A stretch of 37,757 nt of DNA from an uncultured Bacteroidales bacterium (GTDB taxonomy: Bacteria; Bacteroidota; Bacteroidia; Bacteroidales; FEN-979): NCBI GenBank assembly GCA_903828645.1, contig CAIKNA010000207.1, positions 1 to 37,757 of the forward strand. The letters are read 5' to 3'. The first letter of the stretch is position 1. Each line of letters starts with the position of its first letter. Positions 8,619-17,716 of this stretch are shown here, piece by piece. The notes under the pieces were generated by a model. The model saw only the letters and a list, made by a program, of their open reading frames with translations, made no database searches and had not been told where the DNA came from. The position numbers and the translations under genes were made by a program.

Positions 8619-9962
8619 ATGAAACCAAAAAGTTTTCTTTTTATCATCCTGCTCCTCTTGTCAGGACTGGCCAAGGCCCAGACCAAACCCTGGACTTTCA
8701 GACAATGCCTGGACACGGCCCTTCAGCGAAACATCTCTGTCAATCAAAGCCGCATGAGCAATGAACTTGAAAAGGTGAACCTGGAGCAGTCGAAAGCCAA
8801 CCGGATCCCAAGTTTGAGTGCCAACGCCAGCGAAGCGCTGAATGTGGGAAAGAGTATAAACCCCACCACCAATTCTTTTGTTACGGAGAGTTACCATTCG
8901 ACGAACCTGGGCGTCAGCAGCAGTTATAACCTTTTCAACGGACTGCAAAATGCCAACTCCATCCGGCAAAACCGGTTAAATGTGCAGGCCGGGCAGTACG
9001 ACATCGAAAAAGCGAAAAATGATGTAACCCTCAACATCACGACAGGGTACCTCCAGGTCTTATTTGTGTACGAAATTTTATCGGCGGCAAAAAGCCAGGA
9101 AGCGGCCACGCTGGCCCAGGTTGACCGGACGGAGAAAATGGTGAATGCGGGAAAGTCGCCTGAAAGCGACCTGCTGCAGATTAAATCACAGCTGGCTACC
9201 GATAATCTTGCAGTCATCACTGCACAAAACAACCTTGATCTCGCCAAAGTAACCCTGATGCAGCTCATGGAAATCCCCATCACCGATAATTTCGAAATAG
9301 AGGTTCCTGTGATGGACGAGCCTTCGGCAGTGGTGTTGCAGACCAACGCAGAGATTTATCAGAAATCACTGGCGGTTCAGCCGCAAATCACCAGCGCCTC
9401 CCTGAAAACGAATTCCGCTGAAATGGGACTGAAAATTTCGGAAGGTGCGCGATGGCCCCATGTAAACCTTGGCGCAAACCTGAACACCAATTATGCCTCA
9501 AGCCGCAAAAAAGGTACCAGCGTCAACCCGGAGGGCTATCCTTTTTACGAGCAGATTTGGGATAACATCGGACAGTCATTCTCGATGGGAATTTCGATCC
9601 CGATATACAGCAACAGGCAGATTAAAAGCGGCATCGACATGGCCAAAATCAACCTGATCACCACCAAACTCAATGAACAGAATACGAAAAACATCCTGAG
9701 GAAAAGTGTCGAGCAGACCTACACCGACCTGAAATCCGCCATCAAGAAATACGAAGCGACCAAACAGCAGCTGGCCGCGGTTGAATCCGTTTATAAAAAT
9801 GCAGAGAAAAAATACACGGTCGGGGTGATGAGTGCGACCGATTTCTTAATCCAGAAGAATAATTTCACCCAGTCGCAATCCGGCCTCATCCAGGCGAAAT
9901 ACGATTATATTTTTAAAAGCAAGATCCTTGATTTTTACCAGGGGATGGCGATACAATTCTAA
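8619..9962 (+). CDS. TolC-family outer-membrane efflux protein
   Basis: The 447-residue precursor has a signal peptide (MKPKSFLFIILLLLSGLAKAQ) and two OEP repeats of long amphipathic helices. TWTFRQC-like WTFRQCLDTALQRN opens the first repeat; the second runs from about 245 to 440. Trimers of TolC proteins form the outer-membrane channel and periplasmic tunnel of tripartite exporters. The genes for adaptor and ABC pump follow in the same direction, so it very probably serves that pump. The 72-bp gap to macA carries a heptad array. Confidence 0.93.
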   Translation: MKPKSFLFIILLLLSGLAKAQTKPWTFRQCLDTALQRNISVNQSRMSNELEKVNLEQSKANRIPSLSANASEALNVGKSINPTTNSFVTESYHSTNLGVSSSYNLFNGLQNANSIRQNRLNVQAGQYDIEKAKNDVTLNITTGYLQVLFVYEILSAAKSQEAATLAQVDRTEKMVNAGKSPESDLLQIKSQLATDNLAVITAQNNLDLAKVTLMQLMEIPITDNFEIEVPVMDEPSAVVLQTNAEIYQKSLAVQPQITSASLKTNSAEMGLKISEGARWPHVNLGANLNTNYASSRKKGTSVNPEGYPFYEQIWDNIGQSFSMGISIPIYSNRQIKSGIDMAKINLITTKLNEQNTKNILRKSVEQTYTDLKSAIKKYEATKQQLAAVESVYKNAEKKYTVGVMSATDFLIQKNNFTQSQSGLIQAKYDYIFKSKILDFYQGMAIQF

Positions 9963-10011
9963 TTTACGATTTACGATTTACGATTTACGATTTACGATTT
10001 TGGATTTAAGT
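9963..10011. repeat. TTTACGA heptad array (tolC-macA gap)
   Basis: Five perfect tandem copies of TTTACGA occupy 9963-9997, followed by the degenerate copies TTTTGGA (9998-10004) and TTTAAGT (10005-10011). The array begins at the base after the tolC stop codon and ends 23 bp before the macA start. The period is exactly 7 bp. Confidence 0.95.
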
Positions 10012-10034
10012 TAATTGATAACAAGGTTGAGATT

Positions 10035-11351
10035 ATGAAAAAGGCATATTGGATTATCATTGCGGTGGTGGTGGTCGCAGCGGCGGTTACGGTTTGGATG
10101 TTTGTCGGCAAGAAAAAGGCTGCGGCGGTCGAATACCGCACAGCCAAAATAGAAAAGGGCGACATCCAGGTCACGGTGAGGGCCAGCGGCACACTCAGCG
10201 CGGATACCACCGTCCAGGTGGGGACGCAGGTTTCGGGAATTATCAATAAAATCAATGTTGACTTCAACTCGGTTGTGAAAAAGGGGCAGGTCATTGCGAT
10301 CCTTGATACCACGTTCCTGGCCCAGGCTGTGGATGATGCAAGGGCTTCGCTCAAACGATCGGAGATACAGGTGAACCAGTCAAAGCGGGATTTCGACCGG
10401 ACGAAAATACTCTTTGATCAGAAGGTGCTGGCCCAGGCTGACTATGACCTGGCGCTTTCGACCTATGAAACGGCAGTGACCAATGCCTCTTCGGCACAGG
10501 CAGCGCTGAACCGTGCAAAGATCAACCTTCGTTATTCCACCATCATCGCCCCGATCTCAGGCGTTGTGGTTTCCAGGGCTGTGGATGTCGGGCAGACGGT
10601 GGCTGCAAGTTTCAGCACCCCTACGCTCTTCACCATTGCCAATGATCTGACCAAGATGCAGGTGCAGGCGAATATCGATGAAGGCGACATCGGGAAGATC
10701 AAGGTGGGGCTGGATGTGAAATTCACGGTAGATGCCTACCCCGAACTGACTTTTAACGGAACCGTGCGGCAGGTGCGGTTGCTGCCGGTGGTGACCCAGA
10801 ATGTGGTGAATTATACTGTCATCATTGATGTTCCTAATCCCGACCTGAAGTTGTTGCCCGGGATGACAGCAAACATCACCGTGCTGGTGCAGGAGGTGAA
10901 AGATATACTCAGGGTGCCATCTACCGCCCTTCGTTTTTCACCACCCCAGGAATATCTCGATGCGCTGGAAAAGAACCTTCCCGATTCGATTAAGAAAAAA
11001 CGCGCCATGTGGGCCTCAGGAGGCGGTCGATCCGGAGGTCCAGGCAGCAGTGCGGGCAGGAGCGGTACGGGTGGCATGCAGGGCAATTCAGGTGGCGGAG
11101 AAAACCGCAGGCGCAGCAACTTCGGCATGCTTTGGGTCAAGGTTGGCGATTCGCTCAAACCGCGCAGGGTTCATACCGGCCTAAGCGATGGGCTCAATAC
11201 CGAAATCACCGGGAAAATAAAGGAGGGGGAAGAAATAGTCCTGGGTTCAACTGCACCTCAGGGCACACAAACAGGGCAGCAGCAACAACAGAATCCTTTT
11301 GCACCGCAGATGCAAAGAGGCGGCCCTGGTGGCGGCAGGGGAGGACGATAA
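10035..11351 (+). CDS. MacA/HlyD-type periplasmic adaptor protein
   Basis: This 438-residue membrane-fusion protein links the inner-membrane ABC pump to TolC. It has an N-terminal membrane anchor (5-24), a split lipoyl/barrel-sandwich domain (about 58-95 and 170-205; VSGIINKINVDFNSVVKKGQ and IIAPISGVVVSRAVDVGQ) and an alpha-hairpin (about 98-165). A beta-barrel (205-290) and membrane-proximal domain complete it. It is unusual in having a glycine/serine/arginine-rich insert (328-360) inside the membrane-proximal domain and a Q-run plus Gly-rich tail (404-438); both are low-complexity and likely flexible. The ATPase gene starts 1 bp after its stop. Confidence 0.93.
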   Translation: MKKAYWIIIAVVVVAAAVTVWMFVGKKKAAAVEYRTAKIEKGDIQVTVRASGTLSADTTVQVGTQVSGIINKINVDFNSVVKKGQVIAILDTTFLAQAVDDARASLKRSEIQVNQSKRDFDRTKILFDQKVLAQADYDLALSTYETAVTNASSAQAALNRAKINLRYSTIIAPISGVVVSRAVDVGQTVAASFSTPTLFTIANDLTKMQVQANIDEGDIGKIKVGLDVKFTVDAYPELTFNGTVRQVRLLPVVTQNVVNYTVIIDVPNPDLKLLPGMTANITVLVQEVKDILRVPSTALRFSPPQEYLDALEKNLPDSIKKKRAMWASGGGRSGGPGSSAGRSGTGGMQGNSGGGENRRRSNFGMLWVKVGDSLKPRRVHTGLSDGLNTEITGKIKEGEEIVLGSTAPQGTQTGQQQQQNPFAPQMQRGGPGGGRGGR

Positions 11352-11352
11352 C

Positions 11353-12108
11353 ATGAACGAAACGATCATTTCAGTTAAAAGCCTGGTTAAGACTTACAAA
11401 ATGGGCGATGTAGAGGTTCACGCCCTGAGGGGAGTCAACCTCGACATCATGAAAGAGGATTTTGTAGCCATCATGGGTAAAAGCGGTTCCGGCAAGTCCA
11501 CCTTCATGAACATCCTCGGATGCCTTGATATTCCTACACGGGGAGAGTACCTGCTCGACGGGGTGGACGTGAGCAGCCTCAGCAAGGACCAGCTTGCCAA
11601 CCTGAGAAACCGTAAAATCGGGTTTGTTTTTCAGTCGTTCAACCTGTTATCCCGCACTTCCGCCCTCGAAAATGTTGAACTGCCATTGATGTACAACAAA
11701 AAGATCACCTCCAGGGAGATGCACGAGCGCTCGCTGAATGCACTCGAGGCTGTTGGACTTGCCGACCGTGCTCATCACTTTCCGAACCAGCTTTCGGGAG
11801 GTGAGCAGCAACGGGTAGCCATCGCGCGTTCACTTGTAAACGATCCCGTGGTGATCCTGGCCGATGAGCCAACCGGGAACCTTGACACCCGCACCAGCAT
11901 TGACGTGATGGGCATTTTCCAGAAACTGAACCAGAAGGGAATCACCATCGTGATTGTAACCCATGAGACCGACATTGCGGCTTTTACCAAACGAAATATC
12001 ACCTTTGGCGATGGCAAGATCATCAGGGCCGTTGTCGTGGATAAACCCAGGAATGCCACGGAAGAACTGGCGAACATGCCTTTAACGGCAGAGGAGGATG
12101 AGCTATGA
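11353..12108 (+). CDS. MacB-type ABC transporter ATP-binding protein
   Basis: This 251-residue ATPase belongs to the LolD/MacB/FtsE-type group. It has Walker [10 protein letters not shown] (42-50), Q-loop FVFQSFNLL (91-99), signature LSGGEQQR (147-154), Walker B VVILADEP (166-173), D-loop and switch His in VTHE. The start is set at 11353, where [15 protein letters not shown] gives the normal family N-terminus; an in-frame ATG 54 bp upstream lies inside macA and is rejected. Here ATPase and permease are separate polypeptides, unlike the fused E. coli MacB. Its stop overlaps the permease start (ATGA at 12105-12108), indicating translational coupling. Confidence 0.96.
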   Translation: MNETIISVKSLVKTYKMGDVEVHALRGVNLDIMKEDFVAIMGKSGSGKSTFMNILGCLDIPTRGEYLLDGVDVSSLSKDQLANLRNRKIGFVFQSFNLLSRTSALENVELPLMYNKKITSREMHERSLNALEAVGLADRAHHFPNQLSGGEQQRVAIARSLVNDPVVILADEPTGNLDTRTSIDVMGIFQKLNQKGITIVIVTHETDIAAFTKRNITFGDGKIIRAVVVDKPRNATEELANMPLTAEEDEL

Positions 12109-13325
12109 AGCTGAAAAATCTTTTGATGGCGGCATTGCGTTCGCTTGGTAAAAATAAAATGCGGACTTTTCTCACGATGCTTGGCATCATCATCGGGGTA
12201 GCCTCTGTGATCGCCATGCTTGCCATCGGCCAGGGATCGAAGCAGAGCATCCAGGCGCAGATCTCCACACTCGGGACCAACGTGCTGATGATTTTCCCGC
12301 AGGCAAGCACAACCGGAGGGGTAAGGATGGAAGCAGGGTCGTCGCAGAAAATGACCCTTGATGATGTGGCAGCCATCGTTGCCCGTTGTCCGTCGGTGGC
12401 CTACATCACGCCACAGGTGCGTACCAGCGGGCAACTGGTGGCAGGAACCATGAACTGGCGTACTTCGGTATACGGGGTCTATCCGAACTATTTTGACATT
12501 CGCAACCTGAAGCTTACAAGTGGTAACCTTTTCACCATGACCGACGACCGCAGCGCCACCAAGGTGTGTGTTGTCGGGCAAACCGTCGTGACAAACCTGT
12601 TTGGAGCCGGCGCCGACCCCGTTGGGAGCTATATCCGCATCAACAAAATTCCGTTCAAGATTATCGGGATCACCGAGAAAAAAGGGCAGAATGCCTTCGG
12701 GCAGGACCAGGATGACATGGTGATCGCCCCGTTTTCGACTGTCCAGAAAAGGATGCTGGCCATTACCTACATCCAGAACATGCTGGGGTCGGCATTAACG
12801 GAACCCCTGATCCCGGTTGCTTCGCAGGAGATCACCGATGTGCTTAAGGCCAAACACAACCTCGGCGTTTCAGAGGAAGCCGATTTTACCATCCGTACGC
12901 AGACGGATATTGCCGCTGCCGCAACCGCAACTTCCGGGATACTTACCATCCTGCTTGCCACCATTGCAAGCATCTCCCTGCTGGTAGGCGGTATCGGGAT
13001 CATGAACATCATGCTGGTTTCGGTGACGGAGCGCACCCGGGAGATCGGGATCCGCATGAGTGTAGGAGCCCGCGGCCGGGACGTGCTGCTTCAGTTCCTC
13101 ATCGAAGCGTTGCTGATCAGCCTGCTTGGCGGTTTCATCGGGGTGACACTCGGCGTGCTGGTATCACAACTGATCGCCAACATTCTCAGCTGGCCTGTAA
13201 CGATCACCATTCCCTCTATCCTCATGTCGTTCATCTTCTCTTCAGCCATCGGGATCTTTTTCGGCTGGTACCCGGCGAGGAAGGCTGCCGGGTTGAACCC
13301 GATAGATGCGCTACGGTACGAGTAG
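12105..13325 (+). CDS. MacB/FtsX-type ABC transporter permease
   Basis: This 406-residue permease has one N-terminal transmembrane helix (about 20-42), a periplasmic MacB_PCD domain (about 50-240) and three C-terminal helices forming the FtsX domain (about 270-400). The conserved cytoplasmic coupling loop [20 protein letters not shown] is present, as is the terminal block [17 protein letters not shown]. MacB-type proteins are mechanotransducers that move substrates in the periplasm to the TolC tunnel rather than across the inner membrane. Substrates are often peptides, lipopeptides or macrolides; here unknown. Its last 15 bp overlap the convergent tmk gene. Confidence 0.96.
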   Translation: MKLKNLLMAALRSLGKNKMRTFLTMLGIIIGVASVIAMLAIGQGSKQSIQAQISTLGTNVLMIFPQASTTGGVRMEAGSSQKMTLDDVAAIVARCPSVAYITPQVRTSGQLVAGTMNWRTSVYGVYPNYFDIRNLKLTSGNLFTMTDDRSATKVCVVGQTVVTNLFGAGADPVGSYIRINKIPFKIIGITEKKGQNAFGQDQDDMVIAPFSTVQKRMLAITYIQNMLGSALTEPLIPVASQEITDVLKAKHNLGVSEEADFTIRTQTDIAAAATATSGILTILLATIASISLLVGGIGIMNIMLVSVTERTREIGIRMSVGARGRDVLLQFLIEALLISLLGGFIGVTLGVLVSQLIANILSWPVTITIPSILMSFIFSSAIGIFFGWYPARKAAGLNPIDALRYE

Positions 13326-13937
13326 TGAAATTTCATGCCATATATCTGCAGCAATTGTTTCCGGTGAACGGTTTCCGTCTGTGATAAAAATTTTCTCCGA
13401 CAGTTTCAGTTTTTCCATCGCTTCAAAATATTTCTCACGCACCTTTAACTGGTTTTCCATGTTCTCAAAAAGTTCCAGCGAACTTCTTCCCCTGGTAAGC
13501 CGCGCCATGCTGATCTCCGGCAAAATATCGATGTAAATGTTCATGTCGGGGCGAAGCAGGTCTGCACTTAAGGCATTTGCCCCGATCACCCAGTCGAGCG
13601 ACATGTGTGCGCCATGATAGGCGTAGGAGGAAAAATAATACCGGTCGGTGATAACAGTATACCCTTCCTCCAGTTTTTTCAGGATTCCATTGGTCTTGCC
13701 CAGCAGATGATCAAGCCGGTCTGCAACAAAAAGTCCGGCAATGGTCCGGTGGTCTGCTTCGGTTTTGTGGGTGAAAATGTCCCTGATAATTGATCCGATC
13801 ACGCTGTTGGTAGGCTCCACCGTGGTATAGACCCGGTGACCTGCTTTAACCAGGTTTTCGGACAGCAATTTTACCTGCGTGCTTTTTCCGCTGCCGTCAA
13901 TGCCTTCAAAGGCGATAAACAGATTTTTTTTCGTCAT
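13311..13937 (-). CDS. tmk: Thymidylate kinase
   Basis: The 208-residue enzyme phosphorylates dTMP to dTDP with ATP, an essential step in DNA precursor synthesis. P-loop FEGIDGSGKSTQ lies at 10-21, the dTMP-binding block VEPTNS at 40-45, TDRYYFSSYAYHGA (97-110) carries the DRY/H-type motif, and a LID region with ARLTRGRSSLELFE follows. Length and motif spacing are normal. The gene is convergent with the macB permease and the two 3' ends overlap by 15 bp, leaving no room for a terminator between them. Confidence 0.96.
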   Translation of the reverse strand: MTKKNLFIAFEGIDGSGKSTQVKLLSENLVKAGHRVYTTVEPTNSVIGSIIRDIFTHKTEADHRTIAGLFVADRLDHLLGKTNGILKKLEEGYTVITDRYYFSSYAYHGAHMSLDWVIGANALSADLLRPDMNIYIDILPEISMARLTRGRSSLELFENMENQLKVREKYFEAMEKLKLSEKIFITDGNRSPETIAADIWHEISLLVP

Positions 13938-13993
13938 AATTTTCTCCTTTCCGGCAGGAAATCGGGCTGAAACCGGGCTCCTTTTTTATTAAA

Positions 13994-14001
13994 CAAAAAT
14001 A
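13994..14001 (-). promoter_or_regulatory. -7 box of tmk
   Basis: On the minus strand the site reads TATTTTTG, a match to TAnnTTTG, 56 bp upstream of the tmk ATG. No -33 TTTG at the standard spacing. Confidence 0.45.
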
Positions 14002-14291
14002 GGATTAATTGTTAAGAATCTGAGTTAATCCTCATCCTTGGTTGACGTTCCATTGCATAAGGTTGATTTGCAAAGGTTTCCCGGAGTCGGGAAACCGGTA
14101 AAGGATAACTGTTAACCGGTTATTCCTGCAAAGATCAGGCAACTATGTTGCCAATATGAAAAATTTGCAGGAACAAATGATTAAGAAAATGCAGGGTTTG
14201 TATAAGGAAGTGATGAAAACCTTTCATTATTCCTGCACAACCAACCACATATATTTTTAATATCCTGATGGTTGCTTCTTTTCGCCAGCCC
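14002..14291. other. Intergenic region with a perfect 9-bp stem-loop
   Basis: GGTTTCCCG (14075-14083), a GAGT loop and CGGGAAACC (14088-14096) form a perfect hairpin; on the minus strand it is followed by TTTG only, so it is at best a weak terminator for the small gene at 14292-14705. TGCAGGAA/TTCCTGCA occurs three times in alternating orientation (near 14123, 14166 and 14230). A 34-codon frame (14156-14260, +) begins MKNLQEQMIKKMQG but has no supporting evidence. Nothing else is recognised. Confidence 0.5.
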
Positions 14292-14705
14292 CTAATTATA
14301 ATTTACCAAAATGGTATATGGGCTCGCTGCAAGGTAGGTACCATGTCCGACAACCTCTTTGAACAAAACGTTTAACCGGATATTGGTAATGGCAATGGAT
14401 GCGGATGTCTTTTGCACGACATCCAGTTTATAACAGACTTCGTTTTCCCCGTTTTTCCCGGTCAGGGAAAGCGGCAATCCGGCAATACTCAGGTCAAAAC
14501 AACTATAAATCCCGCTCGACAGCATAAATAGGGTGCCGTCTTCAGAAGTTAATGACAGCCTCGCCATGTTGTCAGGCAAGACGATGGAAGTACTTGCACT
14601 TGCCGATGAGCTTTGCTGTGCGACCATTGGAATGGCCAAAAAAATCAACCAGAACAGGACTATTAATGAACGAATGCAGATCACTTTTTTCTCTTTTGAA
14701 TGCAT
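14292..14705 (-). CDS. Small secreted protein of unknown function
   Basis: The 137-residue product starts with a signal peptide (hydrophobic core IRSLIVLFWLIFLAIPM, then VAQQ). The mature part (about 110 residues) begins with a Ser/Ala run and is predicted all-beta by its alternating pattern, with two cysteines (FDL-preceding C and VCYKL) that could form a disulphide. The ending GTYLAASPYTILVNYN recalls the terminal strand of the small DUF4402-type beta proteins of Bacteroidota, but this is a weak resemblance. It is monocistronic, with intergenic DNA on both sides. Confidence 0.5.
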   Translation of the reverse strand: MHSKEKKVICIRSLIVLFWLIFLAIPMVAQQSSSASASTSIVLPDNMARLSLTSEDGTLFMLSSGIYSCFDLSIAGLPLSLTGKNGENEVCYKLDVVQKTSASIAITNIRLNVLFKEVVGHGTYLAASPYTILVNYN

Positions 14706-14910
14706 GAGCCCGGAGCAATAAAACGAATCCGGCCTAAACCAGGTCCGATGCCGTTAAACCCTGTATGAAAAAATCAGGCCAAAAAAATGACCGAAGCTAA
14801 TAATCAGATTATCAAAATATTAATCTTGACAGATCAAAGTTGGGTGTCTGTAATCCGGAGATAATTCTCATTATTGGAAAACAGAGCGGCAGCAATCCAC
14901 ATCACTGATT

Positions 14911-14982
14911 CTTCCATTCCAGCATTCCGGCATTCCAGCATTCCTGCATTGTTGCATTGTTGCATTGTTGCATTGTTGCATT
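14911..14982. repeat. Octad array NNNGCATT upstream of the nuo promoter
   Basis: Nine tandem 8-mers: CTTCCATT, CCAGCATT, CCGGCATT, CCAGCATT, CCTGCATT and four perfect GTTGCATT. The left half is diverged and the right half homogeneous, suggesting recent expansion at one end. The array ends 38 bp before the -7 box at 15021, so unit-number changes would alter what lies upstream of the nuo promoter. The remainder of the gap 14706-15047 shows no other feature. Confidence 0.95.
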
Positions 14983-15020
14983 TCTTTGTGAAGATTATAA
15001 CGGTATTTGAAAATTTTATC

Positions 15021-15028
15021 TATCTTTG
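15021..15028 (+). promoter_or_regulatory. -7 box of the nuo operon
   Basis: TATCTTTG matches TAnnTTTG and ends 19 bp before the nuoA ATG. No TTTG is present exactly 19-21 nt upstream; TTTG occurs at 14985-14988 and 15006-15009. It is the only good box in the 342-bp gap, so it is the likely main promoter for the 13-kb operon. Confidence 0.55.
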
Positions 15029-15047
15029 TCAAGAATAATTCTAAATA

Positions 15048-15437
15048 ATGGACACGGCTTTTTTCCCTTCAGACTACGTTCCTGTGCTGGTTCAGTCGGT
15101 GGTAGCATTTGGTTTTGTGGCGGCGACAATGTTTGCAACGCATTACATTGGCGGAAAACGCAAAAAGTTTCATACGATCCGCAAGGACCAGAATTTTGAA
15201 TGTGGCATCGAAGTGAAAGGAAATGCGCGCTTCCCTTTCTCCGTAAAATATTTTTTAATCGCCATCCTTTTCGTGCTGTTTGATGTCGAAATCATTTTTT
15301 TCTACCCATGGGCCATTAATTTCAAGGAGTTTGGCTGGGATGGATTTTGGGAAATGCTCCTGTTCCTGGGATTTTTACTATTCGGATTCTGGTACATCAT
15401 AAAGAAAGGGGCATTGAATTGGGAAGACCAGAAATAA
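15048..15437 (+). CDS. nuoA: NADH-quinone oxidoreductase subunit A
   Basis: The 129-residue membrane subunit has three transmembrane helices (about 10-32, 65-88 and 98-118). The loop [21 protein letters not shown] carries the conserved cysteine near the quinone cavity, and [16 protein letters not shown] is the acidic second helix. NuoA sits with NuoH, J and K at the junction between the hydrophilic arm and the proton-pumping arm. It is the first gene of a complete nuoA-N operon; nuoB follows after 5 bp. Confidence 0.96.
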   Translation: MDTAFFPSDYVPVLVQSVVAFGFVAATMFATHYIGGKRKKFHTIRKDQNFECGIEVKGNARFPFSVKYFLIAILFVLFDVEIIFFYPWAINFKEFGWDGFWEMLLFLGFLLFGFWYIIKKGALNWEDQK

Positions 15438-15442
15438 GTCAC

Positions 15443-16000
15443 ATGGATACCAGGATGCCAGCATATACAAAGGCCGACCCGCCCGACGGTTATTCCGCCC
15501 CGGGATTTTTTGCCACCACCCTCGACAAGGTGATCGGGCTGGCGAGAAAGAACTCCATCTGGCCATTGCCCTTTGCTACCTCCTGTTGCGGCATTGAGTT
15601 CATGGCAACCATGGGTGCACATTATGATCTGGGACGGTTTGGCGCCGAACGGCTGAGCTTCAGCCCGAGGCAGGCCGATCTGCTGATGGTGATGGGAACA
15701 ATAGCAAAAAAAATGGCCCCGGTCATTCAACAGGTTTATATCCAGATGGCAGAACCCCGGTGGGTGCTTGCAGTGGGAGCCTGTGCGTCGAGCGGTGGAA
15801 TCTTCGACACCTACAGTGTGCTGCAGGGTATCGATCGTGTGGTTCCCGTGGATGTATATGTGCCGGGCTGTCCGCCGCGGCCTGAGCAGATCATCGATGG
15901 TTTTATGAAGGTGCAGGAGCTTGTTGCCAATGAATCTTTGCGGCGCCGGTATTCGGAAGAGTACAAGGAGATGCTGAAGGGTTACGGAATATTGAAATAG
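15443..16000 (+). CDS. nuoB: NADH-quinone oxidoreductase subunit B
   Basis: The 185-residue subunit carries the terminal [4Fe-4S] cluster N2, which hands electrons to quinone. Its ligands are the tandem C48-C49 ([10 protein letters not shown]), C114 (VGACASSGG) and C143 (VPGCPPRPE). The start at 15443 is 5 bp after nuoA; a longer frame from 15347 lies inside nuoA and is rejected. Another candidate is Met5, 12 bp on. Confidence 0.97.
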   Translation: MDTRMPAYTKADPPDGYSAPGFFATTLDKVIGLARKNSIWPLPFATSCCGIEFMATMGAHYDLGRFGAERLSFSPRQADLLMVMGTIAKKMAPVIQQVYIQMAEPRWVLAVGACASSGGIFDTYSVLQGIDRVVPVDVYVPGCPPRPEQIIDGFMKVQELVANESLRRRYSEEYKEMLKGYGILK

Positions 16001-16053
16001 CAAGTTCAAAATGTAAATTCAAAATTCAAAATGCAGAGTCAAAATTCAAAATA
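16001..16053. repeat. CAAAATG/CAAAGT heptad array (nuoB-nuoC gap)
   Basis: The gap between the nuoB stop and the nuoC start is filled by units CAAGTT, CAAAATG, TAAATT, CAAAATT, CAAAATG, CAGAGT, CAAAATT, CAAAATA. Seven-bp units alternate with 6-bp units, the same pattern as in the other nuo gaps, here more diverged. Confidence 0.9.
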
Positions 16054-16057
16054 AATA

Positions 16058-16552
16058 ATGGAGAATTCGTTTATCATCGACAAGTTGTACAAGGCTTTTG
16101 GCCAGGATATCCTGAAGATGGACACCTCTTCTGACATCCTTGCCTTCACGGTCGCCTGTCCGGTTATCCATGAAGTCATCTGCTTTTTGAAGGAGAATGA
16201 AAATATGAACTTTAATTTTCTGACTGATCTGTGCGGCATCCATTATCCCGATCGCGGTTTGCCGCTTGGAGTGGTTTACCACCTGCACAACATGGCAGAA
16301 AATAAACGCCTTCGCATCAAAACCTTCGTTACGCTGAATGATCCGAACATCCCCACAGTTACCGACCTGTTTTCATCAGCCAACTGGATGGAACGGGAAA
16401 CTTACGATTTTTACGGGATTGTCTTTACCGGGCATCCCAATCTGAAACGGATTTTAAACGTCGAATACATGGACTTTTTCCCGATGCGAAAGGAATATCC
16501 TTTGGAAGATCCGACGCGGGAAGACAAAGATGATCGCTACTTTGGAAGATAA
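16058..16552 (+). CDS. nuoC: NADH-quinone oxidoreductase subunit C
   Basis: The 164-residue subunit is of the 30-kDa family. It has no cofactor and joins NuoB and NuoD in the quinone-reducing module. The family signature NWMERETYDFYGI (109-121) followed by FTGHPNLKRIL is intact, as is the terminal FPMRKEYPLEDPTRED. It overlaps nuoD by 23 bp, so the two are translationally coupled. NuoC and NuoD are separate polypeptides, unlike the fused NuoCD of E. coli. Confidence 0.97.
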   Translation: MENSFIIDKLYKAFGQDILKMDTSSDILAFTVACPVIHEVICFLKENENMNFNFLTDLCGIHYPDRGLPLGVVYHLHNMAENKRLRIKTFVTLNDPNIPTVTDLFSSANWMERETYDFYGIVFTGHPNLKRILNVEYMDFFPMRKEYPLEDPTREDKDDRYFGR

Positions 16553-17714
16553 GCAATATACCACACTCAATCTTGGCCCGACCCATCCGGCCACGCACGG
16601 CATTTTCCAGAATGTGCTCACCCTGGATGGCGAGCAGATCATCGATGCCGAACAAACCATCGGTTACATTCACCGCGCTTTTGAAAAGATTGCCGAACAC
16701 CGCCCTTTTTACCAGATAACCCCGCTTACCGACCGGCTGAATTATTGTTCTTCTCCCATTAACAACATCGGCTGGCACATGACCGTCGAGAAGCTGCTGG
16801 GAGTCAAAACTTCCAAACGCGTCGATTACATGCGCATCATCCTGATGGAACTGGCTCGCATCACCGACCACCTGGTATGCAACAGCGTGATCGGGGTCGA
16901 CAGCGGCGCCCTCACCGGCTTTATCTATGTTTTCCAGGAACGTGAAAAGGTGTACGAGATTTATGAAGAGGTTTCGGGTGCGCGCCTTACAACCAACATG
17001 GGACGCATCGGCGGCTTTGAGCGCGACCTCTCTCCCAAAGCGGTAAAAAAGATCAGGGAATTCCTCGATCATCTGCCCAAAGTTCTGCATGAGTTTGAAA
17101 AACTTTTAATGCGCAACCGCATCTTCATGGACCGGACCATCGGTGTAGGCCCCATCAGCGGGGAGCGTGCACTGAACTATGGCTTTACCGGGCCGAACCT
17201 GCGTGCGGCAGGGGTCGATTACGATGTTCGCGTGATGACGCCCTACAGCAGTTATGACGATTTTGAATTTACCATTCCGGTTGGCACGCAGGGCGACACA
17301 TACGACCGGTTCTGCGTGAGACAACAGGAGATATGGGAGAGTGTCAAACTGGTCCGCAATGCCCTCGAAAACCTGCCGGAGGGAAATTTTCACGTGGATG
17401 TCCCGCAGTTTTTCCTGCCGCCCAAGGAGGAGGTCTATTCAAAAATGGAGGCTTTGATCTGGCATTTCAAGATCGTCATGGGTGAAATCGAAGTGCCGGT
17501 TGGAGAGGTATACCATTCGGTGGAGGGGGGCAATGGCGAATTGGGATTCTACCTGGTAAGCGATGGAGGAAGAACCCCATATCGGCTGCATTTCCGCCGG
17601 CCTGGATTCATCTACTACCAGGCATACCCGGAGATGATCCGGGGAGGGGTGCTTTCGGATGCCATCCTGACCATGAGCAGCATGAACGTGATTGCAGGAG
17701 AATTGGATGCATAG
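16530..17714 (+). CDS. nuoD: NADH-quinone oxidoreductase subunit D
   Basis: The 394-residue 49-kDa-family subunit forms most of the quinone head-group site. H19 and H23 in LGPTHPATHG and Y72 in DRLNYCSSP correspond to the known quinone-contacting His loop and Tyr. VDYMRIILMELARITDHL and GRIGGFERDL are conserved, and it ends VIAGELDA rather than the GEVDR seen in many Proteobacteria. The start lies inside nuoC (23-bp overlap), eight codons before the conserved beta-strand. Confidence 0.97.
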   Translation: MIATLEDKQYTTLNLGPTHPATHGIFQNVLTLDGEQIIDAEQTIGYIHRAFEKIAEHRPFYQITPLTDRLNYCSSPINNIGWHMTVEKLLGVKTSKRVDYMRIILMELARITDHLVCNSVIGVDSGALTGFIYVFQEREKVYEIYEEVSGARLTTNMGRIGGFERDLSPKAVKKIREFLDHLPKVLHEFEKLLMRNRIFMDRTIGVGPISGERALNYGFTGPNLRAAGVDYDVRVMTPYSSYDDFEFTIPVGTQGDTYDRFCVRQQEIWESVKLVRNALENLPEGNFHVDVPQFFLPPKEEVYSKMEALIWHFKIVMGEIEVPVGEVYHSVEGGNGELGFYLVSDGGRTPYRLHFRRPGFIYYQAYPEMIRGGVLSDAILTMSSMNVIAGELDA

Positions 17715-17716
17715 AA

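Noticed and set aside
11775-12581. 268-codon antisense frame across macB ATPase and permease
   Set aside because: Shadow of well-supported coding genes; histidine/arginine-rich composition typical of an antisense frame.
14156-14260. 34-codon frame beginning MKNLQEQMIKKM in the tmk upstream gap
   Set aside because: No promoter, no recognised family, and it spans part of an inverted-repeat-rich gap; a chance frame is as likely.
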